Origin: Halomonas cerina
Lineage (GTDB): Bacteria; Pseudomonadota; Gammaproteobacteria; Pseudomonadales; Halomonadaceae
DNA length: 64,000 nt
Assembly (NCBI RefSeq): GCF_014192215.1
Contig: NZ_JACHXP010000001.1
Location: 62,001-126,000 of the forward strand
Reading direction: 5' to 3'
Shown: positions 46,880 to 55,402 of the stretch, in pieces
How positions within the stretch are numbered: the stretch's first letter is position 1
How the letters are laid out: every line of letters starts with the position of its first letter
Translations under genes and position numbers: made by a program
Notes under the pieces: model-generated
The model's database searches: none
Seen by the model: only the letters and a program-made list of their open reading frames with translations
Told to the model about the DNA's origin: nothing

Positions 46880-47377
46880 ATGTTGAGATTGACCGAGCGC
46901 CTGGGACCCATTGCGGCGAGCCAGGCTACCGACAGCCTGATGCTGCCTTATGAACTGCGCATCCGAGGGCGGCTCAAGACAGTGAGCGATGCCGGACGCG
47001 AGCTCGGCCTGTTCCTGGATCGCGGACCGGTGCTGCGCGATGGTGAGGGGCTGCGCGCCGAAAACGGCGAGGTGGTGCGTATCCGCGCTGCCGACGAGCC
47101 GGTGATCACCGCACGGGTCTTGGCCGGTCTGCCGCTGGCCCGCCTGGCCTATCATTTGGGCAATCGCCATGTGCAGCTGGCACTGGGCGAGGATGAGAAG
47201 GGCGGCTTCGTGCGCTTCCCGCCGGACCATGTGCTGGAGACGCTGGCCGAGCGGCTCGGGGCGACCCTGGAGCGCTTTGATGCGCCCTTCGACCCGGAGC
47301 CGGGCGCCTACCAGCAGCCGGACGGCCATGAGCATGGCCATCATCACCACGATCATGCGCGTGTCCATGCGCACTGA
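46880..47377 (+). CDS. ureE: Urease accessory protein UreE (nickel carrier)
   Basis: 165 residues. A peptide-binding-like N-terminal domain (about 1-75) and a metal-binding domain (about 76-145) with YHLGNRHV, where the conserved histidine binds nickel. The tail [18 protein letters not shown] is a histidine-rich nickel store, like Klebsiella UreE. It hands nickel to UreG. The end overlaps the likely ureF start. Confidence 0.95.
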   Translation: MLRLTERLGPIAASQATDSLMLPYELRIRGRLKTVSDAGRELGLFLDRGPVLRDGEGLRAENGEVVRIRAADEPVITARVLAGLPLARLAYHLGNRHVQLALGEDEKGGFVRFPPDHVLETLAERLGATLERFDAPFDPEPGAYQQPDGHEHGHHHHDHARVHAH

Positions 47378-48080
47378 GTCGTCGGGGGCCGGGCAGGGTG
47401 ACGACTTGGCGCTGCTGGGCCTGCTGCAGCTGGTCAGCCCAGCGCTGCCAATTGGCGCCTTCGCCTTCTCCCAGGGGCTCGAGAGCGCCTTCGAGCTGGG
47501 CTGGGTCTCCGATGAGGCGAGCCTCGGCGCCTGGCTCGCCGGCGTGCTCGACGATGGCCTGACACGCTGTGAGCTGCCGGTGCTGGCGCGCCTGCACCGG
47601 GCCTGGGCCGAGGCGGACGGCGAGGCCATCGTCGAGTGGGATACCTGGCTCGCCGCCAACCGCGAGACGGCGGAGCTGGCTGCCGAGGACAGCCGGCTGG
47701 GGGCATCGCTGGCACGGCTGTTGGCGAGCCTGGCGCTGCTGCCGGATAGCCTGTCACGAGAGACGCCGGCACTGCCCGCAGGCGCGGGTTACGTGACGGT
47801 GTTTGCCTGGACAGCCCATGCCAGGGGCATAGCGGTGCGTCAGGCGCTGCTCGGTTTCGCCTGGTCCTGGCTGGAGAACCAGCTGGCCGTGGCCTGCAAG
47901 GCGTTGCCGCTAGGTCATACCGCCGCCCAGCGGCTGGTGGAGCGGTTGCGCCCGGCGTTGGTGGACGCCGTGGACCAGGCCCTGGCGCTGGAAGATGACG
48001 AACTGGGCCCGGCGCTGCCCGGGCTGGCCCTGGCCAGCGCCCTGCATGAGACCCAGTATTCGCGGTTGTTTAGAAGTTGA
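47367..48080 (+). CDS. ureF: Urease accessory protein UreF
   Basis: About 237 residues. UreF is the all-helical protein that gates UreG GTPase action in the UreDFG complex. Core motif: [21 protein letters not shown], then GWVSDEA and a late [19 protein letters not shown]. The start is uncertain: two further in-frame ATGs lie within 30 bases upstream inside ureE, and none has a good ribosome site, suggesting coupling to ureE translation. Confidence 0.92.
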   Translation: MRTESSGAGQGDDLALLGLLQLVSPALPIGAFAFSQGLESAFELGWVSDEASLGAWLAGVLDDGLTRCELPVLARLHRAWAEADGEAIVEWDTWLAANRETAELAAEDSRLGASLARLLASLALLPDSLSRETPALPAGAGYVTVFAWTAHARGIAVRQALLGFAWSWLENQLAVACKALPLGHTAAQRLVERLRPALVDAVDQALALEDDELGPALPGLALASALHETQYSRLFRS

Positions 48081-48121
48081 GAGACGAAAGAAGACGGAAG
48101 AGGGTATTCGTACTTCTTCAA

Positions 48122-48134
48122 GTCGCGAAGCGAC
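48122..48134. repeat. Small hairpin in the ureF-ureG gap
   Basis: GTCGC-GAA-GCGAC sits inside a purine/pyrimidine-skewed segment (48080-48170) whose ends are imperfectly complementary (GAAAGAAGACG near the start, CGTCTTCACTC near the end). It looks like a REP-type intergenic element. Repeat status cannot be tested within this window. Confidence 0.4.
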
Positions 48135-48193
48135 GTCTTCACTCTTTCTTCTCATCATTTCCCGGACGTTGCATTCATGCAAGGAGAAATTCG

Positions 48194-48856
48194 ATGACCC
48201 ATTGCCTGCGTATTGGTGTCGGCGGCCCGGTGGGCTCCGGCAAGACCGCCCTGCTCAAGCAGCTGTGCCTGGCGCTGCGCGACCACTATGATATCGCCGT
48301 GGTCACCAACGACATCTATACCCGCGAGGACGCCGACTTCCTGCTCAAGCACGAGGCCCTGCCCGCGGGCCGTATCCTCGGGGTCGAGACCGGTGGCTGT
48401 CCGCATACGGCGATCCGCGAGGATGCCTCCATGAACCTGGCGGCCATCGATGAACTCCAGGCACGCCATCCCGGCCTCGAGCTGGTGCTGGTGGAGTCCG
48501 GTGGGGACAACCTCTCGGCCACCTTCAGCCCCGAACTCTCGGATCTGACCCTCTATGTGATCGACGTCTCCGCCGGGGATAAGATCCCGCGCAAGGGCGG
48601 GCCAGGTATCACCAAGTCGGATTTGCTGATCATCAACAAGATCGACATCGCCGAGCAGGTGCATGCCTCGCTCGAGGTGATGGAGCGCGACTCCCGCAAG
48701 ATGCGCGGCGAGCGGCCGTTCGTCTTCACTAACCTCTACGATGGTGTGGGACTCGAGGAGGTCATCCGTTTCATCCTCGACCGGGGCATGCTGCCGGAGC
48801 GCCGGCCGCCGGAGCGCCGGCCGCCGGAGCGCCGGTCCGAGTCCGTCACCGTCTGA
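48194..48856 (+). CDS. ureG: Urease accessory GTPase UreG
   Basis: 220 residues; start behind AAGGAGAAATTCG, not the longer upstream frame. SIMIBI-class GTPase: P-loop GGPVGSGKT at 10-18, [15 protein letters not shown], the nickel-binding CPH in [30 protein letters not shown] and the NKID base motif. GTP hydrolysis drives nickel insertion into UreC. Oddity: the C-terminus carries three copies of PERRP, encoded by a 15-base tandem repeat, beyond the normal family end. Confidence 0.96.
   Translation: MTHCLRIGVGGPVGSGKTALLKQLCLALRDHYDIAVVTNDIYTREDADFLLKHEALPAGRILGVETGGCPHTAIREDASMNLAAIDELQARHPGLELVLVESGGDNLSATFSPELSDLTLYVIDVSAGDKIPRKGGPGITKSDLLIINKIDIAEQVHASLEVMERDSRKMRGERPFVFTNLYDGVGLEEVIRFILDRGMLPERRPPERRPPERRSESVTV
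48794..48838 (+). repeat. Three 15-bp tandem repeats at the ureG 3' end
   Basis: Three consecutive copies of ccggagcgccggccg (the third ends gtcc) encode the PERRP-type repeats at the UreG C-terminus. Copies 1 and 2 are identical, so copy number may vary between strains. Confidence 0.85.
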
Positions 48857-48892
48857 GCCATCCATCCTTCGCCTGACCAGGGAGAACGTCCC

Positions 48893-49120
48893 ATGAACGC
48901 CCTACTTTCCTTCATTACTCATGCGGGTATCTCGGCAGCTACGCTGTTGCCATCCGGTATCATTCTGGCCCATTCCGGGCATGGTGCCCCAGAGATGCAT
49001 GCCCATGCCGGTAGTCCGTCACTGATGGCGGTGCTGGCCGTCGTCACGCTGGGCATGGCCGCCCTGGTGCCGCTGGCGCGGCTCGTCCTACGGCGCCGTC
49101 GGCTTCGCCACCCGCGCTGA
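48893..49120 (+). CDS. Small histidine-rich membrane protein after ureG
   Basis: 75 residues with a GGGAGAACGTCCC ribosome site. An N-terminal hydrophobic segment (about 10-26) leads to a His cluster HSGHGAPEMHAHAG (27-40), then a second helix (about 44-62) and a basic tail LRRRRLRHPR. I do not recognise a family. The AHSGHG junction recalls HupE/UreJ nickel permeases, but the protein is far too short to be one. As the last gene of the urease cluster, a role in metal handling at the membrane is a fair guess. Confidence 0.6.
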   Translation: MNALLSFITHAGISAATLLPSGIILAHSGHGAPEMHAHAGSPSLMAVLAVVTLGMAALVPLARLVLRRRRLRHPR

Positions 49121-49184
49121 AGAACGGAGGCCGACGGTTGGGGACTCCATGGACGGAAGGGCCCCGGGAAAGAGGAGACGGCGC

Positions 49185-50615
49185 ATGTGGCCATGGGGAG
49201 TGGCCGTCCTGCTGCTGGCCTGGGCGGCCATGGGCGCCTGGCAGCGTTGCAAGCCGTTGCCGGAGGGGGTCGGCCAGGCCTGGCCCGAGCGTCCGGCGGC
49301 ACAGGTGCGCCTTCTGGTCGACGAGACCTGGTACGACGCCCAGGGGCAACAGCATCGACGCCAGGCCATCTTCGACGAGATGCTGACGATGATCGAGCAG
49401 GCGCGACGGCTGGTGGTGCTCGATGTCTTCCTGTTCAACGACTTTGCCGGGGCCACCGAAGGCAAGGAGTTCCGGCCCCTGTCCGGCGAGTTGGCCGAGG
49501 CCCTGATCGCGCAGCAAAGGCGCCATCCCACGCTTGAGGCGGTGGTGGTGACCGACCCCCTCAACACCTTCTACGGCAGTCTGGCACCGGAGCACTTTGC
49601 GCGACTGCGCGCAGCCGGCGTGCGGGTAGTGATCACCGATCTCAACCGGCTGCGGGCTTCCAACCCGCTCTGGTCGGGGCTCTGGCATCTCGGACCGCGC
49701 TGGCTCGGCAACCGCAGCGACGGCGGTTGGTTACCCAATGCCCTAGGGCCGGGACGGGTAACACTGCGCAGCTATCTCGCCCTGCTCAACTTCAATGCCA
49801 ATCACCGCAAGACCCTGGTGGTGGATCACGGCGATGACTGGGCAGGGCTGGTCACTTCCGCCAATCCCCATGACGCCAGTAGCCTTCACGGCAACGTGGC
49901 GCTGCGTTTCGCCGGGCCAGCCGCCCGCGATCTGCTGGTCTCCGAGCGATGGGTGGCCGCCTGGGGCGGGGTGAAGTTGTCGGGGCCTTCCTCGCCCGAG
50001 GCTTCGCCTGTCGAGGGCGGAGGGCCGCGCCTGCAGCTGGTGACCGAGGGGGCCATCCGCGAGGCGCTGCTGGCCGCGATCGGGCGGGCCGGGCGCGGTG
50101 AGCGGTTAAATATCGCGGTGTTCTACCTGTCGCACCGGGGCCTGATCGAGGCCCTCGTCGCCGCCCGCCGGCGGGGCGTGAGGGTGCGCGTGCTGCTGGA
50201 CCCGAACCAAGAGGCCTTTGGCCTCAAGAAGGGCGGTATTCCCAATCGGCCCGTGGCCGACGAACTGGTCGCGGCAGGCATCGAGGTGCGCTGGTGCCTG
50301 ACGCGAGGCGAGCAGTGTCACGGCAAGCTGTTGCTTCGTCATCCCGTGGCTACTGACGGTGAGGCCGAGATGATCCTGGGCTCGGCGAACTTCACCCGAC
50401 GCAACCTCGATAACCTGAACCTGGAGACCAGCGTGCGCCTGGTGGGGGCACCCGATACGCCGGTGATCATGGAGGCCATGGCCTTTTTCCGGCGCCGCTG
50501 GGATGCCACGCCGGCGTGTGCCTCCAGCGAGCCCTATGTGGCGGGGCACGCCGTGAGGGGCTGGCAGGTCCTGCGCTACCGAATCATGGAAGCCACCGGG
50601 CTCTCGACCTTCTGA
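49185..50615 (+). CDS. Phospholipase D-like domain protein
   Basis: 476 residues from an ATG after AGAGGAG; an ATG 36 bases upstream lacks such spacing. An N-terminal membrane anchor or signal (about 3-19) precedes two PLD repeats. The first HKD motif is intact (NHRKTLVVDHGDDW). The second reads HGKLLLRH, with His where Asp is expected, followed by a normal ILGSANFTRRNLDNLN. A single compromised HKD leaves activity uncertain. Relatives include cardiolipin synthase-like proteins. It lies downstream of the urease cluster, probably with its own promoter. Confidence 0.85.
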   Translation: MWPWGVAVLLLAWAAMGAWQRCKPLPEGVGQAWPERPAAQVRLLVDETWYDAQGQQHRRQAIFDEMLTMIEQARRLVVLDVFLFNDFAGATEGKEFRPLSGELAEALIAQQRRHPTLEAVVVTDPLNTFYGSLAPEHFARLRAAGVRVVITDLNRLRASNPLWSGLWHLGPRWLGNRSDGGWLPNALGPGRVTLRSYLALLNFNANHRKTLVVDHGDDWAGLVTSANPHDASSLHGNVALRFAGPAARDLLVSERWVAAWGGVKLSGPSSPEASPVEGGGPRLQLVTEGAIREALLAAIGRAGRGERLNIAVFYLSHRGLIEALVAARRRGVRVRVLLDPNQEAFGLKKGGIPNRPVADELVAAGIEVRWCLTRGEQCHGKLLLRHPVATDGEAEMILGSANFTRRNLDNLNLETSVRLVGAPDTPVIMEAMAFFRRRWDATPACASSEPYVAGHAVRGWQVLRYRIMEATGLSTF

Positions 50616-50626
50616 GCAGGCCCAGA

Positions 50627-51547
50627 TCAGTCGATCGTCACCACCTGGCGCCTCGGATCCTGGTACCAGGGCAGGCCGAGCCGGGCATTACGCTCGAGCT
50701 CGGCAATGACCTGGGCCCCGAGCAGGAGGATGACCGCCCCAATCTCCAGGCTCAGCAGCACCACAATCAGGGTGGCCAGCGAGCCATAGATGGCGTTCAC
50801 GAACGACAGGTTGGCGAAATAGAAGACCAGCAGCAGACGCACGCCTTCCCACATCAGGGCGGCGACGAAACCGCCCACCACCGCCCGGCGCAGGGCGATC
50901 CGCACCACCGGCAGTACCTTGTAGATGGCACTGAACAGCAAAAAGACACCAGTGAAGCTGATCAGGTTAAGCATCGGCTCGGAGAGGCCGGCCAGCGGCA
51001 GTTCGGAGCCGAAGAGCGCCATCCAGACGGCATTCAGCGCACTGACCAGACTGACCAGCAGCGTCAGGGCCAGCAGGCCTGCGCCCAGCACCAGCATGAA
51101 GGCATAGGGCATCAGGACCGAGACCCAGATACTGCGTCCCTGATGGTTGTCCGGGGTATGGAAGATGATCGCCAGGGCATCCTCGAGCATACGGAAGGCG
51201 AACGAGCTGAATACCAGCAGCACCGGGATGCCCAGGATGCCGATGACGTCCCGGGAGTCCAGCAGCGAACGCACTGCCTCTAGCAGGATCTCGGCGTGGG
51301 CCGGGGCCAGGTGACGAACCTGAACGGAGAGCACGCCCAGCAGATGCTGTTCGTCGACGATCCGCGCCAGAAGGACCACCAGCAGCGCGAACAGCGGGAC
51401 GATGGAGAGCAGTATATTGTAGCCGACGCCACCGGCCAGCAGCATGCCACGGTTGCGCAAGAAGGCGGTCAGCACGCGGCCCGTGAAGCCGAGAATTCGC
51501 GGCAACAGCGGGAAGAGGAGGCGTCGGATCGAGCTACGTGCCGTCAT
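50627..51547 (-). CDS. yihY: YihY/BrkB family inner-membrane protein
   Basis: 306 residues with six helices: about 35-60, 98-120, 140-165, 185-205, 215-240 and 250-280. Family marks: GVGYNILLSIVPLFALLVVLL, an IFHTPDNHQGRS-like loop and GGFVAALMWEGVRLLLVFYFANLSFVNAIYGSLATLIVVLLSLEIG near the C-terminus. The family was once misnamed ribonuclease BN; its true role is unclear. Convergent with the PLD gene, 11 bases apart. Confidence 0.92.
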   Translation of the reverse strand: MTARSSIRRLLFPLLPRILGFTGRVLTAFLRNRGMLLAGGVGYNILLSIVPLFALLVVLLARIVDEQHLLGVLSVQVRHLAPAHAEILLEAVRSLLDSRDVIGILGIPVLLVFSSFAFRMLEDALAIIFHTPDNHQGRSIWVSVLMPYAFMLVLGAGLLALTLLVSLVSALNAVWMALFGSELPLAGLSEPMLNLISFTGVFLLFSAIYKVLPVVRIALRRAVVGGFVAALMWEGVRLLLVFYFANLSFVNAIYGSLATLIVVLLSLEIGAVILLLGAQVIAELERNARLGLPWYQDPRRQVVTID

Positions 51548-51646
51548 GTAAGGGCCCGCCCCAAGGAGGTTATGGCATCATACGCTGCCGCCGGCGACCC
51601 TCGTCAATCTTGCGGCGCCCCCCATTGCATGAGAAAGGAGAGCAGC

Positions 51647-52201
51647 ATGACACCGGAATCTCGTCCCAACCCGGGGAAGCAGCGCGGACGCCTGGAGCGG
51701 CGTTTCGAGGCCTTCTTGTGGAATTCACGCCTGATGGTGCTGCTGGCGGTGGTGCCGGCCCTGCTGGGGGCCCTGGCGTTGTTCATCATCGCCACTATGG
51801 ACATCCTGTCGGTGCTGGTCGACACCTGGCGCCATTACCTGAGCGGCGGGCCGGACATCCACAAGAGCGTGGTCACCGACATCATCGTGGCCATCGACAT
51901 CTATCTGATTGCCCTGGTGCTGATGATCTTCGGGCTGGGAGTCTACAAGCTCTTCGTGTCGCGTATCGAGCCCGCCGAAAAGCGCGAACTCCATCATCCC
52001 TTCAATGTGCAGTCACTGGATCAGCTCAAGGACAAGATCGCCCGGGTGGTGATCCTGGCGGTGATCATCGAGTTCTTCCGCGCGGTGGTGGGGATCAGTT
52101 TTTCCTCTCCGCTGGATGCCATCTACCTGGCACTCTCGGTACTGGCACTGGCCTTGGCGTTGTACCTCATGGCGCTGGCCCATCGGGCCAGCGACGAGTG
52201 A
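51647..52201 (+). CDS. yqhA: YqhA family (UPF0114) membrane protein
   Basis: 184 residues, ATG behind AAAGGAGAGCAGC. Four helices at about 28-52, 80-104, 126-146 and 152-175. The YqhA pattern is seen in RRFEAFLWNSRLMVLLAVVPALLGALALF, IDIYLIALVLMIFGLGVYKLFVS and NVQSLDQLKDKIARVV. Function unknown in the family; structural work suggests an oligomeric membrane complex. It is divergent from yihY. Confidence 0.92.
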   Translation: MTPESRPNPGKQRGRLERRFEAFLWNSRLMVLLAVVPALLGALALFIIATMDILSVLVDTWRHYLSGGPDIHKSVVTDIIVAIDIYLIALVLMIFGLGVYKLFVSRIEPAEKRELHHPFNVQSLDQLKDKIARVVILAVIIEFFRAVVGISFSSPLDAIYLALSVLALALALYLMALAHRASDE

Positions 52202-52382
52202 CTCCGAGACGGGCTCGTGACCAGGCACCGTGTAAAAAGTTCGGGACCAAGACGTGGAGTGAGCGTGACCCTTGCGAGTGGTGAGGGGCGGCATGGCGTG
52301 TATGCTGAGGAGGGTGGAGTACCCGTATGCCCCACCGGTGCCCTGCCGGTGGTCACAGCCAGTCAACAGAGGGAAGCGGTTC

Positions 52383-53651
52383 ATGGCAGACACCTCGATG
52401 AAAGAGCTATTCAAGGACAATCGCGTCAAGGGCCTGGGGGCCGTGGCCGTGGTTGCCATCATCTGGGCGCTGGTCGCCCAGTCCAGTGTCAGCTCCAGCA
52501 ATGAGGCACGCGAGTCGCTCCAGTCTCGCCTGGAGGCAGCACAGGCCGAGAGCCAGACGCTCACCGATCGCCTGGAGGCGGCACAAGCCGAGAACCAGAC
52601 GCTCACCGATCGCCTGAACGAACTGGAGGAGACCCAGGCCGATGTCGCCTCGCTGGAGGCCCGGATCGAAGAGCTGAACCAGCAGCAGCAGGCCGCCGAG
52701 CGCCAGCTCGAGGAGACGTCGGCCGAGGTAGAGGCCGCGCAGGCTGCCCTGCAGGAGGCCCAGGCGTCGGCCGAAGCCCTGGATACCCAGATCGCTACCA
52801 AGCAGGATGAGCTGGAACAGGCCAACACTCGGCTGGCCAGCCTTCAGGAGGAGGCCGAATCGACGCAGGAGGCTCGGGAGGCTGCACAGGCCGAACTCGA
52901 GCAGGCCCAGGCGGCCCGCGATGAGGCCGTATCGGCCCGGGAGGAGGCCGATCAGGCTCGCCAGCAGGCCGAATCTGCGCGGGAAGAGGCACTGCAGGCC
53001 CGTGATGAGGCGATGGCGGAACTCGAGCAACTGCGTCAGGAGATCAGCGACGCCCAGCAGAACCTGTCCGATCTCGAAGCGCAGATCGCCGAGAGGACCG
53101 AGCAGCGCAATGCCCTGCAGCAGGAAATCTCGCAGTTGGAGGAGCGCAAGTCCGATGCCAGCCAGGCCTTGGAGGCGACTCGCCAGGAGCATGAGCAGGC
53201 CAAGGCCGACGTCGCCGAGGCCCGTAACGAGTTCGAGAACCTCAAGGTGGCCATCCAGGTGGGGCGTGAGGAAGTCGCCGACCTGGAAAGCCAGGTCGAG
53301 GAGCGTCAGGGGCAGCTGGATCGCCTGGAGTCCCAGCTCTCCAACTGGCGCAGTGAACTCGCGACCCTGGAGCAGCGCCTCGAGGACAGCGGCGCGAGCA
53401 GTGCAGGAACGAGCAGTGCCAGCGCCGCGGGTAGTGCGTCTGACACCGGCAGCGCCGATACCACTAGCAGCAGTTCGACCGATACCGGTGCGCAGAGCGG
53501 CAGCGGCGCCGAGAACGGCGGCAGCACCGCCAGCGAGAGTGGGGACGGCGATGCGGAGGCCCCGAACGGTGCCGGCGGTGAGGGTAGCGATGGCAGCGAG
53601 TCTGCCCCTCAGGACGCTGAGGCCACCCAGGGCGAGCCCATGACCGAGTGA
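52383..53651 (+). CDS. Membrane-anchored coiled-coil protein with acidic Ser/Gly/Ala tail
   Basis: 422 residues. A short cytoplasmic stretch, one helix (about 18-36, GAVAVVAIIWALVAQSS), then about 300 residues of heptad coiled coil rich in Gln, Glu and Ala (about 40-340), then an 80-residue Ser/Gly/Ala/Asp/Glu tail. Two 14-residue blocks near the start of the coil (EAAQAE(S/N)QTLTDRL) come from a 42-base duplication. No enzymatic domain. It may be a periplasmic spacer or envelope scaffold; length similarity to other coiled coils should not be read as homology. Confidence 0.8.
   Translation: MADTSMKELFKDNRVKGLGAVAVVAIIWALVAQSSVSSSNEARESLQSRLEAAQAESQTLTDRLEAAQAENQTLTDRLNELEETQADVASLEARIEELNQQQQAAERQLEETSAEVEAAQAALQEAQASAEALDTQIATKQDELEQANTRLASLQEEAESTQEAREAAQAELEQAQAARDEAVSAREEADQARQQAESAREEALQARDEAMAELEQLRQEISDAQQNLSDLEAQIAERTEQRNALQQEISQLEERKSDASQALEATRQEHEQAKADVAEARNEFENLKVAIQVGREEVADLESQVEERQGQLDRLESQLSNWRSELATLEQRLEDSGASSAGTSSASAAGSASDTGSADTTSSSSTDTGAQSGSGAENGGSTASESGDGDAEAPNGAGGEGSDGSESAPQDAEATQGEPMTE
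52527..52610 (+). repeat. 42-bp tandem duplication in the coiled-coil gene
   Basis: Two adjacent 42-base units (52527-52568 and 52569-52610) differing at only a few bases encode the same 14 residues (two heptads). Keeping an exact heptad multiple preserves the coil register. Confidence 0.85.
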
Positions 53652-53676
53652 GGGGGCACAACGTCAGGCAGTTGAC

Positions 53677-53704
53677 AGGACGGCGGGCCCAGGCTCGCCG
53701 TCCT
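53677..53704 (+). terminator. Hairpin after the coiled-coil gene
   Basis: AGGACGGCG and CGCCGTCCT around a 10-base loop, 26 bases after the stop. No T-run; weak terminator candidate. Confidence 0.45.
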
Positions 53705-53807
53705 GCATTATGGTGTCCTGTGCCGGGATTGCCAGGCAGGGCAGGCACGCGCGTATACTGAGAGCCTGAGCGCGTGTTCAAGGCACCCCAACCGCAAGGA
53801 GTCAGTC

Positions 53808-54611
53808 GTGATCGAAGGGGTCAAGCATATCGTTGCCGTGGCATCCGGCAAGGGCGGGGTGGGCAAGTCCACCGTGACCGTCAACCTGGCGCTGGCCATG
53901 GCCGCCGAGGGGTATCGGGTCGGCATCCTGGACGCCGATATCCATGGACCCAGCCAGGCAAGGATGCTCGGGGTGGGGGAGGGTGTGCGTCCCCAGGCGG
54001 CCGGCGAGAACCGTTTCCGGCCTCTCGAGGCGCATGGTCTCCAGGCCATGTCGATGGCCTTCATGGTCGACATCCGCGAGCCCATGGTCTGGCGAGGTCC
54101 CATGGTGGCCGGTGCCTTCCAGCAACTGTTGACCCAGACCGCCTGGGACCATCTGGACTACCTGTTCATCGACATGCCGCCGGGGACCGGTGACATCCAG
54201 CTGACGCTGGCCCAGAAGGTACCGGTGGACGGCGCGGTGATCGTCACCACGCCCCAGGACATCGCCCTGCTGGACGCCCGTAAGGGCATCGAGATGTTCC
54301 GCAAGGTGAATGTGCCGGTGCTGGGCGTGGTGGAGAACATGAGCCTGCACGTGTGCTCCCACTGCGGTCACAGCGAACCGATCTTCGGTGAGGGCGGTGG
54401 CGAGCGGATCGCCGGCGAATACGAGACCCGCGTGCTGGGTCAGTTGCCGTTGACGCTCGCCATCCGCGAGCAGGCCGACGGTGGGCGCCCTACCGTGGTG
54501 GCCGAGCCGGACAGCGAGGTGACGGCGACTTTCCGCGCCATGGCGCGCCAGGTCGCCGAACAGATCCAGGGCCAGGCGCCTGGTGGGCCGGAGATCTCCT
54601 TCAGCGAGTGA
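53808..54611 (+). CDS. apbC: Mrp/ApbC-type iron-sulfur cluster carrier ATPase
   Basis: 267 residues; GTG start with AAGGAG six bases upstream. ParA/MinD-fold ATPase: deviant Walker A SGKGGVGKS at 13-21, DADIHGPSQ, FIDMPPGTGD, VTTPQDIAL and ENMS. The CSHCGH cysteine pair, for the bridging 4Fe-4S cluster at the dimer interface, follows. It lacks the N-terminal MIP18-like domain of E. coli Mrp (about 100 residues), a known short form. It delivers Fe-S clusters to apoproteins. A terminator separates it from dcd. Confidence 0.93.
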   Translation: MIEGVKHIVAVASGKGGVGKSTVTVNLALAMAAEGYRVGILDADIHGPSQARMLGVGEGVRPQAAGENRFRPLEAHGLQAMSMAFMVDIREPMVWRGPMVAGAFQQLLTQTAWDHLDYLFIDMPPGTGDIQLTLAQKVPVDGAVIVTTPQDIALLDARKGIEMFRKVNVPVLGVVENMSLHVCSHCGHSEPIFGEGGGERIAGEYETRVLGQLPLTLAIREQADGGRPTVVAEPDSEVTATFRAMARQVAEQIQGQAPGGPEISFSE

Positions 54612-54636
54612 GTCGGCGTATCGTGACGCTATTCCC

Positions 54637-54670
54637 CGGGGCCGCTATCATGTGGCCCCGCTTTCTTTCT
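54637..54670 (+). terminator. Terminator between apbC and dcd
   Basis: 7-bp stem CGGGGCC/GGCCCCG with a 10-base loop, followed by the pyrimidine tract CTTTCTTTCT. Confidence 0.65.
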
Positions 54671-54695
54671 GATCCCAACCCAGCAGGACGACCGA

Positions 54696-55262
54696 ATGAG
54701 CATCAAATCCGACAAGTGGATCCGCCGCATGGCCGAGCAGGACGGCATGATCGAACCCTTCGAGGCCGACCAGGTGCGCTATGTGAACGATCGGCGGGTG
54801 ATCTCCTACGGGACGTCCAGCTACGGCTATGACGTGCGCTGTGCCGACGACTTCAAGGTCTTCACCAACATCCACTCCGCGGTGGTGGACCCCAAGGCCT
54901 TCGACGAGAAGAGCTTTGTCGACATCAAGGGCGATGTTTGCGTCATCCCGCCCAACTCCTTCGCCCTGGCGCGAACCGTGGAGTACTTTCGGATTCCGCG
55001 TAGCGTACTGACCATCTGCCTGGGCAAGTCCACCTATGCTCGCTGCGGTATCATCGTCAATGTCACGCCGCTGGAACCGGAGTGGGAAGGGCACGTGACC
55101 TTGGAGTTTTCCAACACCACCAACCTGCCCGCTAAGATCTATGCCAACGAGGGCGTGGCCCAGATGCTGTTCTTGGAGTCCGACGAGGTCTGCGAGTCTT
55201 CCTACAAGGATCGCGGCGGCAAGTACATGGGGCAACGCGGGGTGACACTGCCCCGTACGTGA
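54696..55262 (+). CDS. dcd: dCTP deaminase
   Basis: 188 residues, the Pseudomonas-type size. It deaminates dCTP to dUTP, the precursor for dTMP synthesis. Signature stretches: [12 protein letters not shown], the [14 protein letters not shown] strand and the active-site [32 protein letters not shown]-type region with the catalytic Glu in [12 protein letters not shown]. The N-terminal [13 protein letters not shown] opening is typical. Single gene after the apbC terminator. Confidence 0.96.
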   Translation: MSIKSDKWIRRMAEQDGMIEPFEADQVRYVNDRRVISYGTSSYGYDVRCADDFKVFTNIHSAVVDPKAFDEKSFVDIKGDVCVIPPNSFALARTVEYFRIPRSVLTICLGKSTYARCGIIVNVTPLEPEWEGHVTLEFSNTTNLPAKIYANEGVAQMLFLESDEVCESSYKDRGGKYMGQRGVTLPRT

Positions 55263-55402
55263 CGGCTCACGGCCCGATGGGGCGAGGGGCATTTTTCTCT
55301 GACAGATGACCCGAGGTCTTCTAGGCTTGAAAATACCCCTGACAAGGCAGATGCCGTCGGGGAAGCTCTCTCCATGACCAGCTCCATGTCCAGGCCGCAG
55401 CC

